Position numbers and translations under genes: made by a program | Part shown: positions 34,358-35,308 of the stretch, one piece after another | How positions within the stretch are numbered: position 1 is the first letter of the stretch | Layout of the letters: the number at the start of each line of letters is the position of its first letter | Assembly: GCA_016872645.1 (NCBI GenBank) | Contig: VGZH01000059.1 | Span: forward strand, 1 to 35,308 | Direction of reading: 5' to 3' | DNA: 35,308 nt | Origin: Planctomycetota bacterium | GTDB taxonomy: Bacteria > Planctomycetota > Planctomycetia > Planctomycetales > Planctomycetaceae | Notes under the pieces: generated by a model | The model's input: only the letters and a program-made list of their open reading frames with translations | What the model was told of the DNA's origin: nothing | Databases searched by the model: none

Positions 34358-35137
34358 ATGCGAAGACTGATGATTGGATTGGCGGTGTTGCTGTTGGCGA
34401 CTTCTGCCGAGGCCGCGGTGCAGACGAAAATTGTCAGCTACAAGCATGGCGATTTGGAATGCAAAGGCTTTCTCGCCTGGGATGATGCCGTCGAAGGGAA
34501 GCGGCCCGGCGTGCTGGTCGTACATGAGTGGTGGGGCCTCGATGAGTATGCTCGTTCGCGAGCAACTCAACTCGCAAAGCTCGGCTACGTTGCGTTTGCG
34601 TGCGACATGTACGGCGACGGGAAGATCGCCGAGCATCCCGATGACGCTCGCAAGTTGGCGACGACTGTCCGTATGAATGTCGAGAACTGGCGGAAGCGAG
34701 CCCAAGTGTCATTGGAGGTTTTGAAGGCTCAGCCGCAGTGCGACAGCGGCAAGCTGGCGGCGATTGGTTATTGCTTCGGTGGCTCGACCGCGTTGCAACT
34801 GGCCTACACCGGTGCGGACCTCAAAGCGGTTGCGACATTTCATGCGGCGTTGCCGGCACCGACGGCTGACGAAGCCAAGTCGTTGAAGGCACGCGTGCTG
34901 GTCTGCCACGGCGGAGCGGACACATTCATTCCCGAAATGGCGATCAAGGCGTTTCGCGAACCGCTTGACAAGGCGGGAACGAAATACGAGCTTGTCGCTT
35001 ATCCCGGAGTCGTTCACAGCTTTACCGTGCCTGGTGCTGATGCACGCAACCTCCCTGGCATGAAGTACGACAAGCAAGCCGACGAAGATTCGTGGAAGCG
35101 AATGACGAAACTCTTCGCCGAGCAATTCAAGAAGTGA
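34358..35137 (+). CDS. Exported dienelactone hydrolase family protein
   Basis: The 259-residue alpha/beta hydrolase has a signal peptide (MRRLMIGLAVLLLATSAEAA) and the dienelactone hydrolase catalytic triad: Cys139 in GYCFGG, Asp188 in GGADTFI, and His220 in VVHSF. The oxyanion-side motif VVHEWWGLDEYA (54-65) is also present. AAAGGGA lies 7 bases before the ATG. Such enzymes hydrolyse lactones or esters. The natural substrate is unknown and the family is broad. Signal-bearing copies are common in planctomycetes. It is followed 5 bases later by hemB. Confidence 0.9.
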   Translation: MRRLMIGLAVLLLATSAEAAVQTKIVSYKHGDLECKGFLAWDDAVEGKRPGVLVVHEWWGLDEYARSRATQLAKLGYVAFACDMYGDGKIAEHPDDARKLATTVRMNVENWRKRAQVSLEVLKAQPQCDSGKLAAIGYCFGGSTALQLAYTGADLKAVATFHAALPAPTADEAKSLKARVLVCHGGADTFIPEMAIKAFREPLDKAGTKYELVAYPGVVHSFTVPGADARNLPGMKYDKQADEDSWKRMTKLFAEQFKK

Positions 35138-35142
35138 CTGCA

Positions 35143-35308
35143 ATGATGCACCCGACCTCCGCTGGCTTTCCGTCTCTCCGTCTGCGACGTCTGCGATGCA
35201 ATCCGCGACTGCGTGATCTTGTGCGTGAGACCGAACTCAATCCGCGCGACTTCATCCTGCCACTGTTCGTACGACACGGACAGAATCAGCGGATCCCGAT
35301 CAATTCGA
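35143..35308 (+). CDS. hemB: Delta-aminolevulinic acid dehydratase, 5' part (cut by right edge)
   Basis: The frame from ATG 35143 (or 35146) runs open to the right edge. The first 55 residues include SLRLRRLRCNPRLRDLVRET, PRDFILPLFVRHG and PINS, which match the conserved N-terminus of HemB (RLRR.R..P.LR.LVRET.L...DLILPLFV..G). The enzyme joins two 5-aminolevulinates to porphobilinogen in heme synthesis. The active-site lysines lie beyond the window. It starts 5 bases after the hydrolase stop. Confidence 0.85.
   Translation, partial: MMHPTSAGFPSLRLRRLRCNPRLRDLVRETELNPRDFILPLFVRHGQNQRIPINS

Overview
The window looks like chromosomal DNA of a planctomycete. The main evidence is two DUF1501 proteins and a DUF1549/DUF1553 protein, families strongly expanded in that phylum. 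A large Ca-binding repeat protein with a planctomycete-style LEPR-XLL-like N-terminus, a methyltransferase starting with a planctomycete-type MDTSEDARDYDSMDH segment, and a decayed planctomycete-type Ser/Thr kinase N-terminus point the same way. GC content is moderate-high and fairly even. I see no tRNA, rRNA, CRISPR array, integrase, transposase or phage gene.

Layout. 1-1206: 3' part of a DUF1501 gene cut by the left edge. 1538-4650: a methyltransferase and a secreted DUF11-repeat protein. 4677-6571 (minus): an MFS exporter overlapping pdxH by 4 bp. 6828-7217: a decayed kinase fragment. 7357-11222 (minus): a 1265-residue RTX-type repeat protein with its terminator. 11573-12793: a LysM/L,D-transpeptidase. 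12989-16577 (minus): an outer-membrane barrel candidate and a UxaA-type sugar-acid dehydratase. 16740-18598: a Tat-exported sulfite-oxidase-like enzyme and a DsbB-like protein. 19116-25787: a complete tripartite RND efflux set (pump, lipoprotein adaptor, TolC-like channel). 25791-26967 (minus): a membrane-anchored thioredoxin and a frameshifted companion. 27089-28162 (minus): leuB. 28451-28711: a small membrane protein. 28791-31755 (minus): a DUF1549/DUF1553 plus DUF1501 pair. 31940-35308: glycosyltransferase, PfkB kinase (4-bp overlap), dienelactone hydrolase, and the start of hemB at the right edge.

How the genes work together. The clearest functional units are the RND efflux operon, the exporter/pdxH pair, the DUF1549/1553-DUF1501 pair and the glycosyltransferase/sugar-kinase pair. 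Much of the rest is cell-envelope material: RTX protein, DUF11 protein, L,D-transpeptidase, barrel protein, DsbB-like protein and thioredoxin. leuB, hemB and pdxH are housekeeping biosynthesis genes.

I found no gene cluster that looks like a new defence or biosynthetic system. The most unusual signal is a short dispersed repeat with a hairpin form and the core GCGGTGCTGAC. It occurs twice inside the RND pump gene, in different reading frames, at two cytoplasmic-loop insertions, and once upstream of the dienelactone hydrolase gene. Other points worth a second look are a perfect 13-bp inverted repeat between convergent genes and three decayed or frameshifted coding regions.
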